Shown here piece after piece: positions 1-8,056 of a stretch of DNA of 64,000 bases. The notes under the pieces were generated by a model. It was not told the DNA's origin, did not search any database, and saw only the letters and a program-made list of their open reading frames with translations. The stretch is taken from contig CAJMMN010000002.1 in the NCBI GenBank assembly GCA_905214525.1, positions 124,001 through 188,000 of the forward strand. The letters are read 5' to 3'. Each line of letters starts with the position of its first letter. Within the stretch, counting starts at the first letter, position 1. The position numbers and the translations under genes are program-made. This DNA comes from an uncultured bacterium (lineage in GTDB: Bacteria; Actinomycetota; Coriobacteriia; Coriobacteriales; Coriobacteriaceae).

Positions 1-62
1 GTAAAAAGAATCTTTTCGCGCAATTCTTTGATGCGGAAAGCATTCTTAAGACCATTTAGCAC
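1..62 (-). CDS. secY: SecY, N-terminal fragment (runs off window)
   Basis: A GTG at 60-62 opens a frame reading MLNGLKNAFRIKELREKI and continuing past the window edge, which matches the conserved N-terminus of SecY, the channel subunit of the Sec translocon in the inner membrane. The start overlaps the last codons of rplO by 7 nt, suggesting translational coupling, and secY is the usual gene after rplO in the spc operon. Only about 20 codons are visible, so the call rests on this short match and on gene order. Confidence 0.8.
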   Translation of the reverse strand, partial: MLNGLKNAFRIKELREKILF

Positions 63-505
63 GGCAGCTCGACCTTTCCGCCGGCGGCCTCGATCTTGGC
101 CTGCGCAGAAGCGCTGACCTTGTCGACCTTGACCGTGAACTTCTTGGTGAGCTCACCATTGCCGAGCACCTTGACGGGCTCGAACTCGCTCTTGGTGATG
201 CGAGCGGCCTTAAGAGCGACACCGTCGATCACAGCGCCATCCTCGAACTTACGCTCGAGACGCTCAACGTTAACAGCGGTGTACTCGATACGACGGGGGT
301 TGCGGAAGCCCGGAAGCTTGGGCAGGCGCATAGCCAGCGGAGTCTGGCCACCCTCGAAGCCGGCACCCTTGGTGCCGCCAGAGCGGGAACCCTGGCCCTT
401 CTGACCGCGGCCAGAAGTGGTGCCGTGACCCGAAGAATTGCCACGGCCGACGCGCTTGCGGTTCTTGGTGGAACCGGGCGCGGGAGTAAGATCGTGAAGC
501 TGCAT
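56..505 (-). CDS. rplO: 50S ribosomal protein L15 (uL15)
   Basis: The 149-aa product is full length for L15, a 23S rRNA-binding protein of the large subunit. The Gly/Arg-rich N-terminal extension typical of the family is visible at about residues 15-50 (RKRVGRGNSSGHG, then GRGQKGQGSR). The C-terminal globular part ends in AAGGKVELPC. It lies 3 nt after rpmD, and its 3' end overlaps the GTG start of secY. The gene order rpsE-rpmD-rplO-secY is the normal distal spc order. Confidence 0.97.
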   Translation of the reverse strand: MQLHDLTPAPGSTKNRKRVGRGNSSGHGTTSGRGQKGQGSRSGGTKGAGFEGGQTPLAMRLPKLPGFRNPRRIEYTAVNVERLERKFEDGAVIDGVALKAARITKSEFEPVKVLGNGELTKKFTVKVDKVSASAQAKIEAAGGKVELPC

Positions 506-508
506 TTG

Positions 509-691
509 CTACTCCTCTACAATCTCGACAAGGTGCTTGACCTTGAAGATCATGCCGCGGACGGACTCGTTGTCAGCAATCTCGCGAACCTCGCGGATCC
601 TGTGGAGACCGAGGGCACGGACAGTACGGACCTGGTCCTGCTTGCAACCGTTGGTGCTGCGGACCTGCTTGATCTTGATGGTGTCAGCCAT
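509..691 (-). CDS. rpmD: 50S ribosomal protein L30 (uL30)
   Basis: The 60-aa product has the size and pattern of bacterial L30, a small 23S rRNA-binding protein: KIKQVRSTNGCKQDQVRTVR, followed by ALGLHRI. It lies between rpsE (2-nt gap) and rplO (3-nt gap). The very tight spacing shows cotranscription and probable translational coupling. Nothing in the sequence is unusual. Confidence 0.95.
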   Translation of the reverse strand: MADTIKIKQVRSTNGCKQDQVRTVRALGLHRIREVREIADNESVRGMIFKVKHLVEIVEE

Positions 692-693
692 GC

Positions 694-1218
694 TTAGTTC
701 TCCTTACCGACGAACATCTCGGAGACCGTCAGGCCACGGCGAGCCGCGACGTCCTCAGGGCTGGAGAGCTCCTTGAGGCCCTCGACGGCAGCCTTAATGA
801 TGTTGAGGCCGTTGTCGGTACCGAGGGACTTGGACAGGACGTTCTTGATGCCAGCAAGCTCGAAGAGGGGACGCACAGCGCCGCCGGCGATAACGCCGGT
901 ACCCTCGACAGCGGGCTTGATGATGATGCGGCCGGCACCAAAGTGGCCGAGAACCTCGTGCGGGATGGTGCCCTGCTCGGTCACCGGCACGTGGAACATG
1001 TTCTTCTTGGCATCGAGAGACGCCTTGGAGATGGCCATGGGCACCTCAGCGGACTTGCCCATGCCAACGCCGACGTTGCCCTTGCCGTCGCCAACGACGA
1101 CGAGAGCGACGAGGCTCATGCGACGACCACCCTTGACGGTCTTCGACACGCGGTTGATGTAAACGACGCGCTCCTCGAACTCGGAGGCCTCGCGCTGCTG
1201 CTTCTGATTACGAGCCAT
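694..1218 (-). CDS. rpsE: 30S ribosomal protein S5 (uS5)
   Basis: This 174-aa protein is S5, which sits at the mRNA entry side of the small subunit and contributes to decoding accuracy. The N-terminal dsRNA-binding-like domain shows RVSKTVKGGRRMSLVALVVV and the glycine-rich loop GDGKGNVGVGMGKS at about residues 45-60. The C-terminal domain carries RPLFELAGIKNVLSKSLG. Length and motifs are normal. It is placed between rplR and rpmD as in other spc operons. Confidence 0.97.
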   Translation of the reverse strand: MARNQKQQREASEFEERVVYINRVSKTVKGGRRMSLVALVVVGDGKGNVGVGMGKSAEVPMAISKASLDAKKNMFHVPVTEQGTIPHEVLGHFGAGRIIIKPAVEGTGVIAGGAVRPLFELAGIKNVLSKSLGTDNGLNIIKAAVEGLKELSSPEDVAARRGLTVSEMFVGKEN

Positions 1219-1232
1219 GTGCTACATACCTC

Positions 1233-1601
1233 CTAGAACTCGAGACCGGCGGCACGAGCACCGTCGGCGAGGGCCTTGACGCGGCCATGGTAGATACGGC
1301 CACCGCGATCGAAGGCGACCTTGGTGATGCCGGCCTCGATGGCGCGCTTGCCAACGAGCTGACCGACCTTCTCCGCAGCCTCCTTGTTCGAGGTGTGGGT
1401 GCCCTTGAACTCGGCCTCGAGGGTCGAGGCAGAGACGAGCGTCAGGCTGGAGCCCTTGCTGTCGTCGATGATCTGGGCATAGATGTTGGCGTTAGTACGG
1501 GTCACGCGAAGACGCGGACGCTCGGAGGTACCCGAGACCTTGCCGCGAACACGACGCTGACGACGCTTGAGGCCTTCCAGCTTCGCCTTATGCTTGTTCA
1601 T
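1233..1601 (-). CDS. rplR: 50S ribosomal protein L18 (uL18)
   Basis: The 122-aa product is L18, the 5S rRNA-binding protein of the central protuberance. The basic N-terminus (KRRQRRVRGKVSGTSERPRL) and the C-terminal signature FDRGGRIYHGRVKALADGAR are typical. It lies 14 nt upstream of rpsE. The gap to rplF (75 nt) is wider than elsewhere in this half operon and contains a hairpin. Confidence 0.97.
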   Translation of the reverse strand: MNKHKAKLEGLKRRQRRVRGKVSGTSERPRLRVTRTNANIYAQIIDDSKGSSLTLVSASTLEAEFKGTHTSNKEAAEKVGQLVGKRAIEAGITKVAFDRGGRIYHGRVKALADGARAAGLEF

Positions 1602-1629
1602 ACGTAAACTCCTAAAAAGGTTGATCTTG

Positions 1630-1651
1630 CCAGCACCTGACGGGGTGCTGG
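1630..1651 (-). other. Intercistronic hairpin between rplF and rplR
   Basis: CCAGCACC at 1630-1637 pairs perfectly with GGTGCTGG at 1644-1651 around a 6-nt loop, just downstream of the rplF stop. No T-run follows on the minus strand, so it is unlikely to be a strong terminator. It could be an mRNA-processing or partial attenuation hairpin. Confidence 0.45.
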
Positions 1652-1676
1652 TCTTATGCGAGTGAGTCGGTTACGA

Positions 1677-2213
1677 CTACTTGGCGGCCTTACCCAGCTT
1701 GCGGCGGATGTGCTCGCCAACGTAGTGGATACCCTTGCCCTTGTAAGGCTCGGGAGGACGATGGCCGCGGATCTCAGCGGCGATCTGACCGACCTGCTGC
1801 TTGTTGATACCCTTGACGTTCACGTGGGTGTTGTCGGGAACCTCGAAGGTGATGCCCTCGGGAGCCTCGACGATCACGGGGTGCGAGAAGCCCAGGGAGA
1901 ACTCGAGGTTCTTGCCCTTCTGCTGCACGCGGTAACCGACGCCGGCGAGCTCGAGCTTCTTCTCGAAGCCCTCGGAAACGCCAACAACCATGTTGTGGAT
2001 GAGGGCGCGGGTGAGGCCGTGGCGGGCACGGGTCTCACGCTCGTCGTCGGGACGGGAAACGGTGAGGACGTTGTCCTCGACGTTGATAGCGAGCTTCTCA
2101 AAGACATCAAGCTCGAGCTGGCCCTTGGGGCCCTTGACGACAACGTTGTTGCCGTTGACTGCCACTTCGACTCCGGCGGGAATCTGGACAGGCTTATTAC
2201 CGATACGAGACAC
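1677..2213 (-). CDS. rplF: 50S ribosomal protein L6 (uL6)
   Basis: The 178-aa product is L6, which binds 23S rRNA near the factor-binding centre. It starts MSRIGNKPVQIPAGVEV, as usual for the family. The second domain ends in the signature PEPYKGKGIHYVGEHIRRK, which forms the rRNA contact. It follows rpsH by about 33 nt. Length and order are normal. Confidence 0.97.
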   Translation of the reverse strand: MSRIGNKPVQIPAGVEVAVNGNNVVVKGPKGQLELDVFEKLAINVEDNVLTVSRPDDERETRARHGLTRALIHNMVVGVSEGFEKKLELAGVGYRVQQKGKNLEFSLGFSHPVIVEAPEGITFEVPDNTHVNVKGINKQQVGQIAAEIRGHRPPEPYKGKGIHYVGEHIRRKLGKAAK

Positions 2214-2246
2214 GGTGATCTCCTTTCCTTCTACCTACCGAGCGAA

Positions 2247-2645
2247 TTACCAGACGTAAGCGATGATCTCGCCGCCGACGTTGTGCTTGCGAGCATCGCG
2301 GTCGGTCATGACGCCATGGCTGGTGGAAATAATGGCGGTACCAAGGCCACCGCGGACGCGGGGCATGTCGGCAACGCCGGTGTACTTACGCAGGCCCGGC
2401 TTGGAAATGCGGCGGATGCCGTTGATGACCTTAGCCTTCTTGGGACCATACTTAAGCGTGATGTGCAGAGTCTTCTGGGGAACGGTGTCCTCGACATCGT
2501 AGCCCTCGATGTAGCCCTCCTCGTGCAGAACACGAGCGATCTCGACGAGCTTCTTGCTGCTCGGCATGGAGACCGTGGCCTTGTTCACAGAGTTAGCGTT
2601 ACGGATGCGCGTAAGCATATCTGCGATCGGGTCTGTAAGGTTCAT
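2247..2645 (-). CDS. rpsH: 30S ribosomal protein S8 (uS8)
   Basis: The 132-aa product is S8, a primary 16S rRNA binder that in some bacteria also represses the spc mRNA. It begins MNLTDPIADMLTRIRNANS and carries the C-terminal family signature STSHGVMTDRDARKHNVGGE. It lies between rpsZ and rplF. The 119-nt gap upstream, to rpsZ, is larger than usual and could hold an S8 binding structure, which I could not fold here. Confidence 0.97.
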   Translation of the reverse strand: MNLTDPIADMLTRIRNANSVNKATVSMPSSKKLVEIARVLHEEGYIEGYDVEDTVPQKTLHITLKYGPKKAKVINGIRRISKPGLRKYTGVADMPRVRGGLGTAIISTSHGVMTDRDARKHNVGGEIIAYVW

Positions 2646-2764
2646 ACAGATTCTCCTTCGTTCTTGATGAACACGTGCTCTTGGTTCTTCGCCGCCCTTA
2701 ACGGCAAAGCCTTTTTAGCGCGTTTTCCCTGTTCCAAACTGATGCTTGAAACGCTGGTAGTGAC

Positions 2765-2950
2765 TTACCAGCTGGCCTTCTTAACGCCGGGAAGCTCGCC
2801 CTTGAGTGCAAGCTCGCGGAAGCAGACACGGCACAGGCCGAACTTGCGGTACACAGAGTGCGGACGGCCGCAGCGCTGGCAGCGCGTGTACTCACGAGTA
2901 GAGAACTTCTGCTTGCGATTGCACTTGACGATCATCGATGTCTTAGCCAC
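2765..2950 (-). CDS. rpsZ: 30S ribosomal protein S14, zinc-binding type (uS14)
   Basis: The 61-aa product is the short, zinc-containing form of S14. Two CxxC pairs are visible (CQRCGRP and CRVCF), so this is the C+ paralogue and not the zinc-free form. It assembles late in the head of the 30S subunit. It lies between rplE and rpsH as expected. No zinc-free copy is in the window. Confidence 0.95.
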   Translation of the reverse strand: MAKTSMIVKCNRKQKFSTREYTRCQRCGRPHSVYRKFGLCRVCFRELALKGELPGVKKASW

Positions 2951-3029
2951 TTATATCCTCCTCACATAGAGTATTGTTCGCCCCAAGCGCCGCCCCCTTG
3001 TGGGAACGGCGCTCATAGGGCAGGTGAAC

Positions 3030-3587
3030 CTATTTCTTGAACGGGAAACCGAAGGCGTCCAGAAGGGCCTTGGCCTCCTGATCGGTGTTGGCGGTGGTCA
3101 CGAAAGTGATGTCCATACCACGCTGGTGATCGACGGAGTCGAAGTCGATCTCGGGGAAGATGAGCTGCTCGGTGACGCCCATGGAGAAGTTACCACGGCC
3201 GTCGAAGCTCTTGGCGGAGATGCCGCGGAAGTCGCGGATACGGGGGATCGCGACGGAGGTCAGACGATCGAAGAACTCCCACATACGGTCGCCACGCAGG
3301 GTAACCTTGCAGCCGATCGGCATACCAGCGCGCAGGCGGAAGGTAGCGATGGACTTGCGGGCACGGGTGATCATCGGCTGCTGACCGGTGATGGCGCGCA
3401 GGTCGCGCACGGCACCGTCGATGGCCTTGGAATCGGTAGCGGCCTCGCCGACACCCATGTTCACGACGATCTTCTCAAACTTGGGGATCATCATGACGTT
3501 CTCGTACTGGAACTTGTCCTGAAGCTGCTGCTTGACCTCGTTGTTGTACTTGGTCTTCAGACGCGGCACATACTTCTCTTCTGCCAT
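3030..3587 (-). CDS. rplE: 50S ribosomal protein L5 (uL5)
   Basis: The 185-aa product is L5, the 5S rRNA and P-site tRNA contact protein of the central protuberance. Family signatures are visible: YENVMMIPKFEKIVVNMGVG near the N-terminus, TRARKSIATFRLR, and the C-terminal DITFVTTANTDQEAKALL. In bacteria this gene normally follows rplX directly. Here it is the first gene of its transcription unit, with a 325-nt gap to the unrelated xdhC-like gene upstream and rplX 42.7 kb away. A good SD (AAGAAGGAGTG on the minus strand) precedes the ATG. Confidence 0.97.
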   Translation of the reverse strand: MAEEKYVPRLKTKYNNEVKQQLQDKFQYENVMMIPKFEKIVVNMGVGEAATDSKAIDGAVRDLRAITGQQPMITRARKSIATFRLRAGMPIGCKVTLRGDRMWEFFDRLTSVAIPRIRDFRGISAKSFDGRGNFSMGVTEQLIFPEIDFDSVDHQRGMDITFVTTANTDQEAKALLDAFGFPFKK

Positions 3588-3724
3588 TGTTCACTCCTTC
3601 TTGGGGTTTTAAGCACGGGGCGTGGCCACGGTGGGTTGTCCTCGTGCCTCCTGACTGCATCCGCGCCGCTCATGGCATTTTGCGGTTTGGACTCGACGCA
3701 GCAGGAGCCGACAAAACAATCGGT

Positions 3725-3755
3725 ACTATACGCGCATCGGGAGCGTATTTCCAGA
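3725..3755 (-). promoter_or_regulatory. Promoter-like element upstream of rplE
   Basis: On the minus strand TATAGT (3725-3730) is a close match to a -10 box. It is preceded by ATACGCTCCCGATGCGCG, which resembles the sequence in front of TATAC upstream of rplC (52252-52280) and rplB (50387-50415). No convincing -35 hexamer is seen. Its place about 140 nt upstream of rplE fits a promoter that became necessary when rplE was separated from rplX. Confidence 0.5.
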
Positions 3756-3828
3756 AAAACCTCGTCTGCCTGCACAACTCCACAACTCCCCCGCACATAT
3801 CGATCCCTAGGGGACGGAGGAAAATGGC

Positions 3829-3895
3829 AGTTGCGGTGAAATAGGGACCGTTTGACGGCTTAACAGGCTTAAACAGTCCGCATTTCACCGCAACT
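3829..3895. other. 67-nt hairpin downstream of the xdhC-like gene, at the break point of the ribosomal operon
   Basis: A perfect 14-bp inverted repeat (AGTTGCGGTGAAAT at 3829-3842 and its complement at 3882-3895) encloses a second pairing, GGACCGTTT with AAACAGTCC. It lies 18 nt after the stop of the xdhC-like gene. It could end that transcript before rplE, although no long T-run follows directly on the minus strand. It could also be a small mobile palindrome. Confidence 0.6.
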
Positions 3896-3912
3896 CATAT
3901 ATGGGGATGCGA

Positions 3913-4956
3913 TTAGCGCTTGCGGGGGACGAGCTTGGTGCGGCGCAGGTGAATCATCTCGGCAGCGATGGAGATGGCGATCTCCTCGGGGTCCTCGGCC
4001 TCGATGGCGACACCGATCGGCAGGTGCAGTCCGTCAATCTGCTCCTGCGTAAAGCCCTCCTGCTCCAGGCGGGCGCGCACAAAGGCCGTCTTGCGGCGCG
4101 AACCCAGGCAACCCAGATAGGTAGGCTTGGCACGCATGGCCTGAATCACCACGTCGATATCGGACTTGTGACCTGCTGTGGCGACGACCACTAGGTCACG
4201 CGGGCCGATGGGGCACTGCTTGCTCAGGTTCTTGTAGTCGACCAGACGACGGTCGTAGACACCGGGCACCCATTCGGGCGTCAACGTGCCCGGGCGATCG
4301 TCGCAGGCCACGACGGCAAAGCCCGCCGCCGTGAGCACCCGCGCCGTCGCAGCACCCACGTGTCCGCAGCCAAAGATATAGGTCAGGCCCTCGGGGCAGA
4401 GCGTCTCGATGTGCGCGGGAGGAATCTCAGAGGCGGCGTTGGTGTAGGTGACCCTACTCCCCTCCTCCACCAGCGAAAGCTCGGGGCAGCCCATTATGGT
4501 GCGGCGCGACTCCTCGCCATGGTACTTGGCCACATCGCCCTCGAGCGCGCTCGCGATAAACGGCTCAAAGTCGATGACGAAGTCGCCGATGCGTCGATAC
4601 GCCAAGACGTCGGCAATCGACTGGAACAACGGCGCCTGCGATACATCCAGGTGCAGATAGCACAGGCAGATGGCTCCGCCGCAGATCATGCCGGTATCGG
4701 AGTTCTCGCCGCCCATGGTGTAGCGGACCAGACGCGATTGCCCTGCGCCCAGCAGCCCGCGCGCCTCGTCCAGCGCAAAGAGCTCAATCTTGCCGCCGCC
4801 GATGGTGCCCGCTTGGCTGCCATCGGCAAAGACGGCCATCCAGGCGCCCACGCCGCGCGGCGATGACCCCGCCGTGCCGGCCACGACCACGAGCTCGCAC
4901 GTCTCGCCAGCACGCAGGGCGGCAAGCGCCGCATTCACCACATCGAGCTTTTCCAT
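3913..4956 (-). CDS. XdhC/CoxI-family molybdenum hydroxylase maturation protein
   Basis: The 347-aa product begins MEKLDVVNAALAALRAGETC, with the N-terminal XdhC signature TAGSSPRGVGAWMAVFADG and GTIGGGKIE, and a C-terminal Rossmann domain (TYIFGCGHVGAATARVLTAAG). XdhC proteins bind the molybdenum cofactor and help insert and sulfurate it in xanthine dehydrogenase-type enzymes. It lies 9 nt after yqeB and ends the purine cluster at its left edge. The likely client is the XdhD-type enzyme at 19.8-22.5 kb. The family call is firm; the client is inferred. Confidence 0.9.
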   Translation of the reverse strand: MEKLDVVNAALAALRAGETCELVVVAGTAGSSPRGVGAWMAVFADGSQAGTIGGGKIELFALDEARGLLGAGQSRLVRYTMGGENSDTGMICGGAICLCYLHLDVSQAPLFQSIADVLAYRRIGDFVIDFEPFIASALEGDVAKYHGEESRRTIMGCPELSLVEEGSRVTYTNAASEIPPAHIETLCPEGLTYIFGCGHVGAATARVLTAAGFAVVACDDRPGTLTPEWVPGVYDRRLVDYKNLSKQCPIGPRDLVVVATAGHKSDIDVVIQAMRAKPTYLGCLGSRRKTAFVRARLEQEGFTQEQIDGLHLPIGVAIEAEDPEEIAISIAAEMIHLRRTKLVPRKR

Positions 4957-4965
4957 TGCCGCCTT

Positions 4966-5760
4966 CTATCCTCTAAAGACATCGGTGAGCATAGCGAGTG
5001 CCTCGAGCACGCCGCCGCCGACCGACGTCGCCTTGTCCGAAATATAGTTGATATAGCTGGCATCGCCGCGCGGATCGACGTCGGCGCATTTAAAGCCCTC
5101 AGTCACCTGCACGCCGTTCGCCAAAAGCCCGCGCAGACAGCCATCGATCTGCGTGACCATGGGAGTATCACACGCATACCCGATCACGTCTCCGGCGCTC
5201 ACGATGTCGCCGATGGTGCGGTCGGACCGAAACATGCCGGCGGCGGGGCTGTGGATAACGCGCTCCTTGCCATAGCCGGCGATCATGCCCGGCACGCCCG
5301 TGTTGGGCTGGGGCGAACCTTGGGTAATGACACGGCCGAGAAAATGCCCGCGCATGGTCTCGACCACGGCGTCGCAGTCAACCGGCGCGGTAAAGCCCGG
5401 CCCCACGGCGATGACGGCAGGCGCCATGTCGCGCGTGGTGCCCAAGTTGCGCTTAGCCAAAATCGCGTCGACCACAGCCGCGGGTTTCAACTCGCCGAGC
5501 ATCTTGGCCTGGGGGTCCACTACAACGGCGACGTCTCCAGCCTCGGTAATCGCAAGCGCCTCAGCCGGCGTCTGCGCCAAGCGAGCGCGAATGCCTTCGA
5601 CCTCGACCTCGCCCAGGCGAATGGCCTCGCAAAAACAGATTGTGCGACGGATGCACGTGGGAACCGCGATATCGGCCATAACGACCGACACGCCGGAGCG
5701 CACCAAGCGAGCGGCGACGCCCGTGGCGATATCGCCGGCGCCGCGAACATAAACGAGCAT
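4966..5760 (-). CDS. yqeB: YqeB, selenium-dependent molybdenum hydroxylase accessory protein
   Basis: The 264-aa product starts MLVYVRGAGDIATGVAARLV, a Rossmann-like motif, and carries VIAVGPGFTAPVDCDAVVET and HSPAAGMFRSDRTIGDIVSAG, typical of the EF2563/YqeB family. The family co-occurs with selenium-dependent molybdenum hydroxylases and is thought to act in making or inserting a labile selenium cofactor; the reaction is not established. It is divergent from yqeC with about 100 nt between them, and 9 nt before the xdhC-like gene. Confidence 0.88.
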   Translation of the reverse strand: MLVYVRGAGDIATGVAARLVRSGVSVVMADIAVPTCIRRTICFCEAIRLGEVEVEGIRARLAQTPAEALAITEAGDVAVVVDPQAKMLGELKPAAVVDAILAKRNLGTTRDMAPAVIAVGPGFTAPVDCDAVVETMRGHFLGRVITQGSPQPNTGVPGMIAGYGKERVIHSPAAGMFRSDRTIGDIVSAGDVIGYACDTPMVTQIDGCLRGLLANGVQVTEGFKCADVDPRGDASYINYISDKATSVGGGVLEALAMLTDVFRG

Positions 5761-5862
5761 TCCCGGGGCACCTCCCTGTGCTACGGTTTGAGCAGAGCAA
5801 AAGCGGTTCGACCGCTACTCTGATGATTATTTATTATCACAGTATTATACGGCGGTGAACAG
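5761..5862. promoter_or_regulatory. Divergent promoter region between yqeB and yqeC
   Basis: This 102-nt AT-richer stretch separates two divergent genes and must hold at least one promoter for each. It includes the run TTATTTATTATCACAGTATTA (5829-5849), from which candidate -10 boxes such as TATTAT and TATACG can be picked, but no unambiguous -35/-10 pair. Both genes serve the same enzyme family, so shared control is likely. Confidence 0.4.
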
Positions 5863-6600
5863 ATGGAAACGACGAGCGGAAACCTTGCCTCCGCGCTCAA
5901 GATCGAGCCGGGCATTACCGCAATTATCGGCAGTGGCGGTAAGTCGACCTTGCTAAAGACGCTGGGTCTCGAGCTCATGCGCGCTGGCGGCCGCGTGCTC
6001 CTCTGCACCACCACGCACATGTTTCCCGTCGCCGGCGTGCCATGGGACGGGTCGAGCCGTCGCCTGGACGCCGCGCCTTGGAAGCCGGGGATCCCGCATG
6101 TTCCCGGCTGCACCTGCGAGGCATGCGCGGGACTTGTCCGCGGAAGCATCTGCCAGGCGGGTGTTTTGGACCCGGAGACAGGCAAGCTCTCCGCCCCCGC
6201 TGAGCCGCTCGACCAGCTGGCGCAGCGCTTTGACTATGTGTTGGCCGAGGCAGATGGCAGCAAGCGACTCCCGCTCAAGGCGCATGCCGCCTGGGAGCCG
6301 GTAATTCCCGCCGCCACGGCAAACGTTGTCTGGGTCGTCGGCGCCTCGGGGCTGGGCAGGCCCGTCGCCGAGGTTGTCCACCGCCCCGAGCTCTTCTGCG
6401 AGCGCTGCGGCTGCGAGCCTACCGACATCGCCACGCCCGAGCGCGTCGCCCAGGTGCTCAATGCCGAGATGCAGGCGCTGGGACTCAGCACCGCACGCGT
6501 CATGCTCAACCAAGCCGGCACGCTTGCCGACCCAACAATGGCAGATCGCTTCGAGGCAGCCCTCAACCGCCCCCTCATCGCCACCAGCCTCCAGGGGTAG
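5863..6600 (+). CDS. yqeC: YqeC, putative selenium-dependent hydroxylase accessory protein
   Basis: The 245-aa product has a P-loop-like motif near the N-terminus (ITAIIGSGGKSTLLKTLG, about residues 19-36), followed by LLCTTTHMFPV and the acidic YVLAEADGSKRLPLKAH, all hallmarks of the YqeC family. YqeC co-occurs with YqeB and selenium-dependent molybdenum hydroxylases; a nucleotide-dependent role in cofactor maturation is presumed. It is the only gene in this part of the cluster on the plus strand. It ends just before a strong hairpin facing the convergent hydantoinase gene. Confidence 0.88.
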   Translation: METTSGNLASALKIEPGITAIIGSGGKSTLLKTLGLELMRAGGRVLLCTTTHMFPVAGVPWDGSSRRLDAAPWKPGIPHVPGCTCEACAGLVRGSICQAGVLDPETGKLSAPAEPLDQLAQRFDYVLAEADGSKRLPLKAHAAWEPVIPAATANVVWVVGASGLGRPVAEVVHRPELFCERCGCEPTDIATPERVAQVLNAEMQALGLSTARVMLNQAGTLADPTMADRFEAALNRPLIATSLQG

Positions 6601-6604
6601 CAAA

Positions 6605-6645
6605 TTTGGGACGGGGCTCTTTTTGCTACCCCGTCCCAAAAAATC
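6605..6645. terminator. Convergent hairpin between yqeC and the hydantoinase gene
   Basis: TTTGGGACGGGG (6605-6616) pairs perfectly with CCCCGTCCCAAA (6629-6640), followed by further A residues. Its position 5 nt after the yqeC stop and 35 nt from the end of the convergent hydantoinase gene fits a bidirectional terminator. The core GGGAC recurs in other hairpins of this window. Confidence 0.7.
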
Positions 6646-6679
6646 ATCTCCCAAATTAGCTACCCCGGCGGTCTTCCCG

Positions 6680-8047
6680 TTAGCGGGGCACGTAGCGGCC
6701 GGGTTGGGCTCCGGTGGGCTCGCCGTCGCGTGCCGCCAGCACGCCGTTCACAAACACGGCCTTGGCGCGGCCATGTGCCTCAAAGCCCTCGAGCGGCGTG
6801 TAGTCCACGGCCTGATGCTGCGTCGCGGCGCTAATCGTCCAGCGCGCCTTGGGATCCCACACGCACACGTCGGCATCGGCGCCCTCGGCAAGACAGCCCT
6901 TGTGCGGATACATGCCAAAGACGCGCGCCGGGTTCTCGCTCATCAGGCGGCACAGATCCTCGGGACCCAGCTGTCCCTCAAAGCTCGTAGCGATCGCGAC
7001 GGGGCGATGCTCCACGCCGGGTCCGCCGTTGGGAATCGCGCGGAAGTCGTCGCGCCCGCGGTCCTTTTGCCCGTGCAGGTTAAAGCTACAGTGGTCGGTC
7101 GCAATCGTATCGATCTCGCCGGCCACAAGCGCCTCGCGCAGTGCCGCACGGTCGCCGGCATGGCGCAGCGGCGGACTCATCACGTACTTGGCGCCCGCAA
7201 AGCCGTCCTCGCCCTGCTCCAGATAGCAGGTATCGTCGAGCATCAGATACTGAGGGCATGTCTCGACATAGATGTTCTTCTGCCCGCGCGATTTGGCAGC
7301 GCGAATGGCCTCGAGCCCCAGCTTGGTCGAAAGGTGCACCACGTTGACCGGAGCGTCCCCGGCCAAGTGCGCCAGATACAGCAGGCGGCTCACGGCCTCG
7401 GCCTCACACACGTCCGGACGGCTGAGCGCATGGCCCTCGGGCCCGTGGATACCCTGCTCAAACACGCGCTTCTGCAGCGCGTTGACCAACGTGCCGTTCT
7501 CGCAATGCACGCACAGGATACCGCCCACGCGCTTGAGCTCCTCCAGCACCTCGAGCGTCTCGGCATCGTCCAGGCGCAGATGGTCGTAGGCAAAGTAGGT
7601 CTTAAACGACGACACGCCCGCCTCGCGCATGACCGAAAGATCGGCGCGGTTGCGCTCATTCCACTCGGCAAGCGCCATATGGAAGGCATAGTTGGCGGTG
7701 CAGGTGCCGTCGGCGCGATGATGCCACTCGACCAAGGCATCGGGCATGGTCACGCCGCGATCGGCCGTCGCGTAGTCCACAATGGTCGTCGTGCCGCCGC
7801 AGGCAGCCGCGCGCGTGCCGGTCTCAAAGCTATCGGCTGTCCAATCCATGCCGGTCCAGCACTGCATGTGCGTGTGCCCATCGATAAAGCCCGGGAACAC
7901 CCAGCAGCCCGCAGCATCCTCGACGGTATCGCCCTCGGCCGGCTCAATCGCCGCGGCGATCCGCACGATCTTATCGCCATCCATGGCAAGATCGGCGCGG
8001 CGAAGCCCCTGGGGCGTCACGAGCGCACCGTTTTTGATGATGATCAT
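6680..8047 (-). CDS. Dihydropyrimidinase/hydantoinase-type amidohydrolase (HyuA/YgeZ type)
   Basis: The 455-aa product is a metal-dependent amidohydrolase. The metal-binding motif FIDGHTHMQCW is near residue 55, the carboxylated-lysine position lies in SFKTYFAYDH near 150, then LCVHCENG, NVVHLS and the catalytic ATDHCSF. Length is normal for hydantoinases. In purine clusters of this type the enzyme opens or hydrolyses a hydantoin-like intermediate, which I infer here. It lies 9 nt downstream of mocA. The exact substrate cannot be read from sequence. Confidence 0.88.
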   Translation of the reverse strand: MIIIKNGALVTPQGLRRADLAMDGDKIVRIAAAIEPAEGDTVEDAAGCWVFPGFIDGHTHMQCWTGMDWTADSFETGTRAAACGGTTTIVDYATADRGVTMPDALVEWHHRADGTCTANYAFHMALAEWNERNRADLSVMREAGVSSFKTYFAYDHLRLDDAETLEVLEELKRVGGILCVHCENGTLVNALQKRVFEQGIHGPEGHALSRPDVCEAEAVSRLLYLAHLAGDAPVNVVHLSTKLGLEAIRAAKSRGQKNIYVETCPQYLMLDDTCYLEQGEDGFAGAKYVMSPPLRHAGDRAALREALVAGEIDTIATDHCSFNLHGQKDRGRDDFRAIPNGGPGVEHRPVAIATSFEGQLGPEDLCRLMSENPARVFGMYPHKGCLAEGADADVCVWDPKARWTISAATQHQAVDYTPLEGFEAHGRAKAVFVNGVLAARDGEPTGAQPGRYVPR

Positions 8048-8056
8048 AATTGCTCC

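Noticed and set aside
1656..2969. A 437-codon plus-strand open frame
   Set aside because: It lies antisense to rplF, rpsH and rpsZ and has no recognisable domain.
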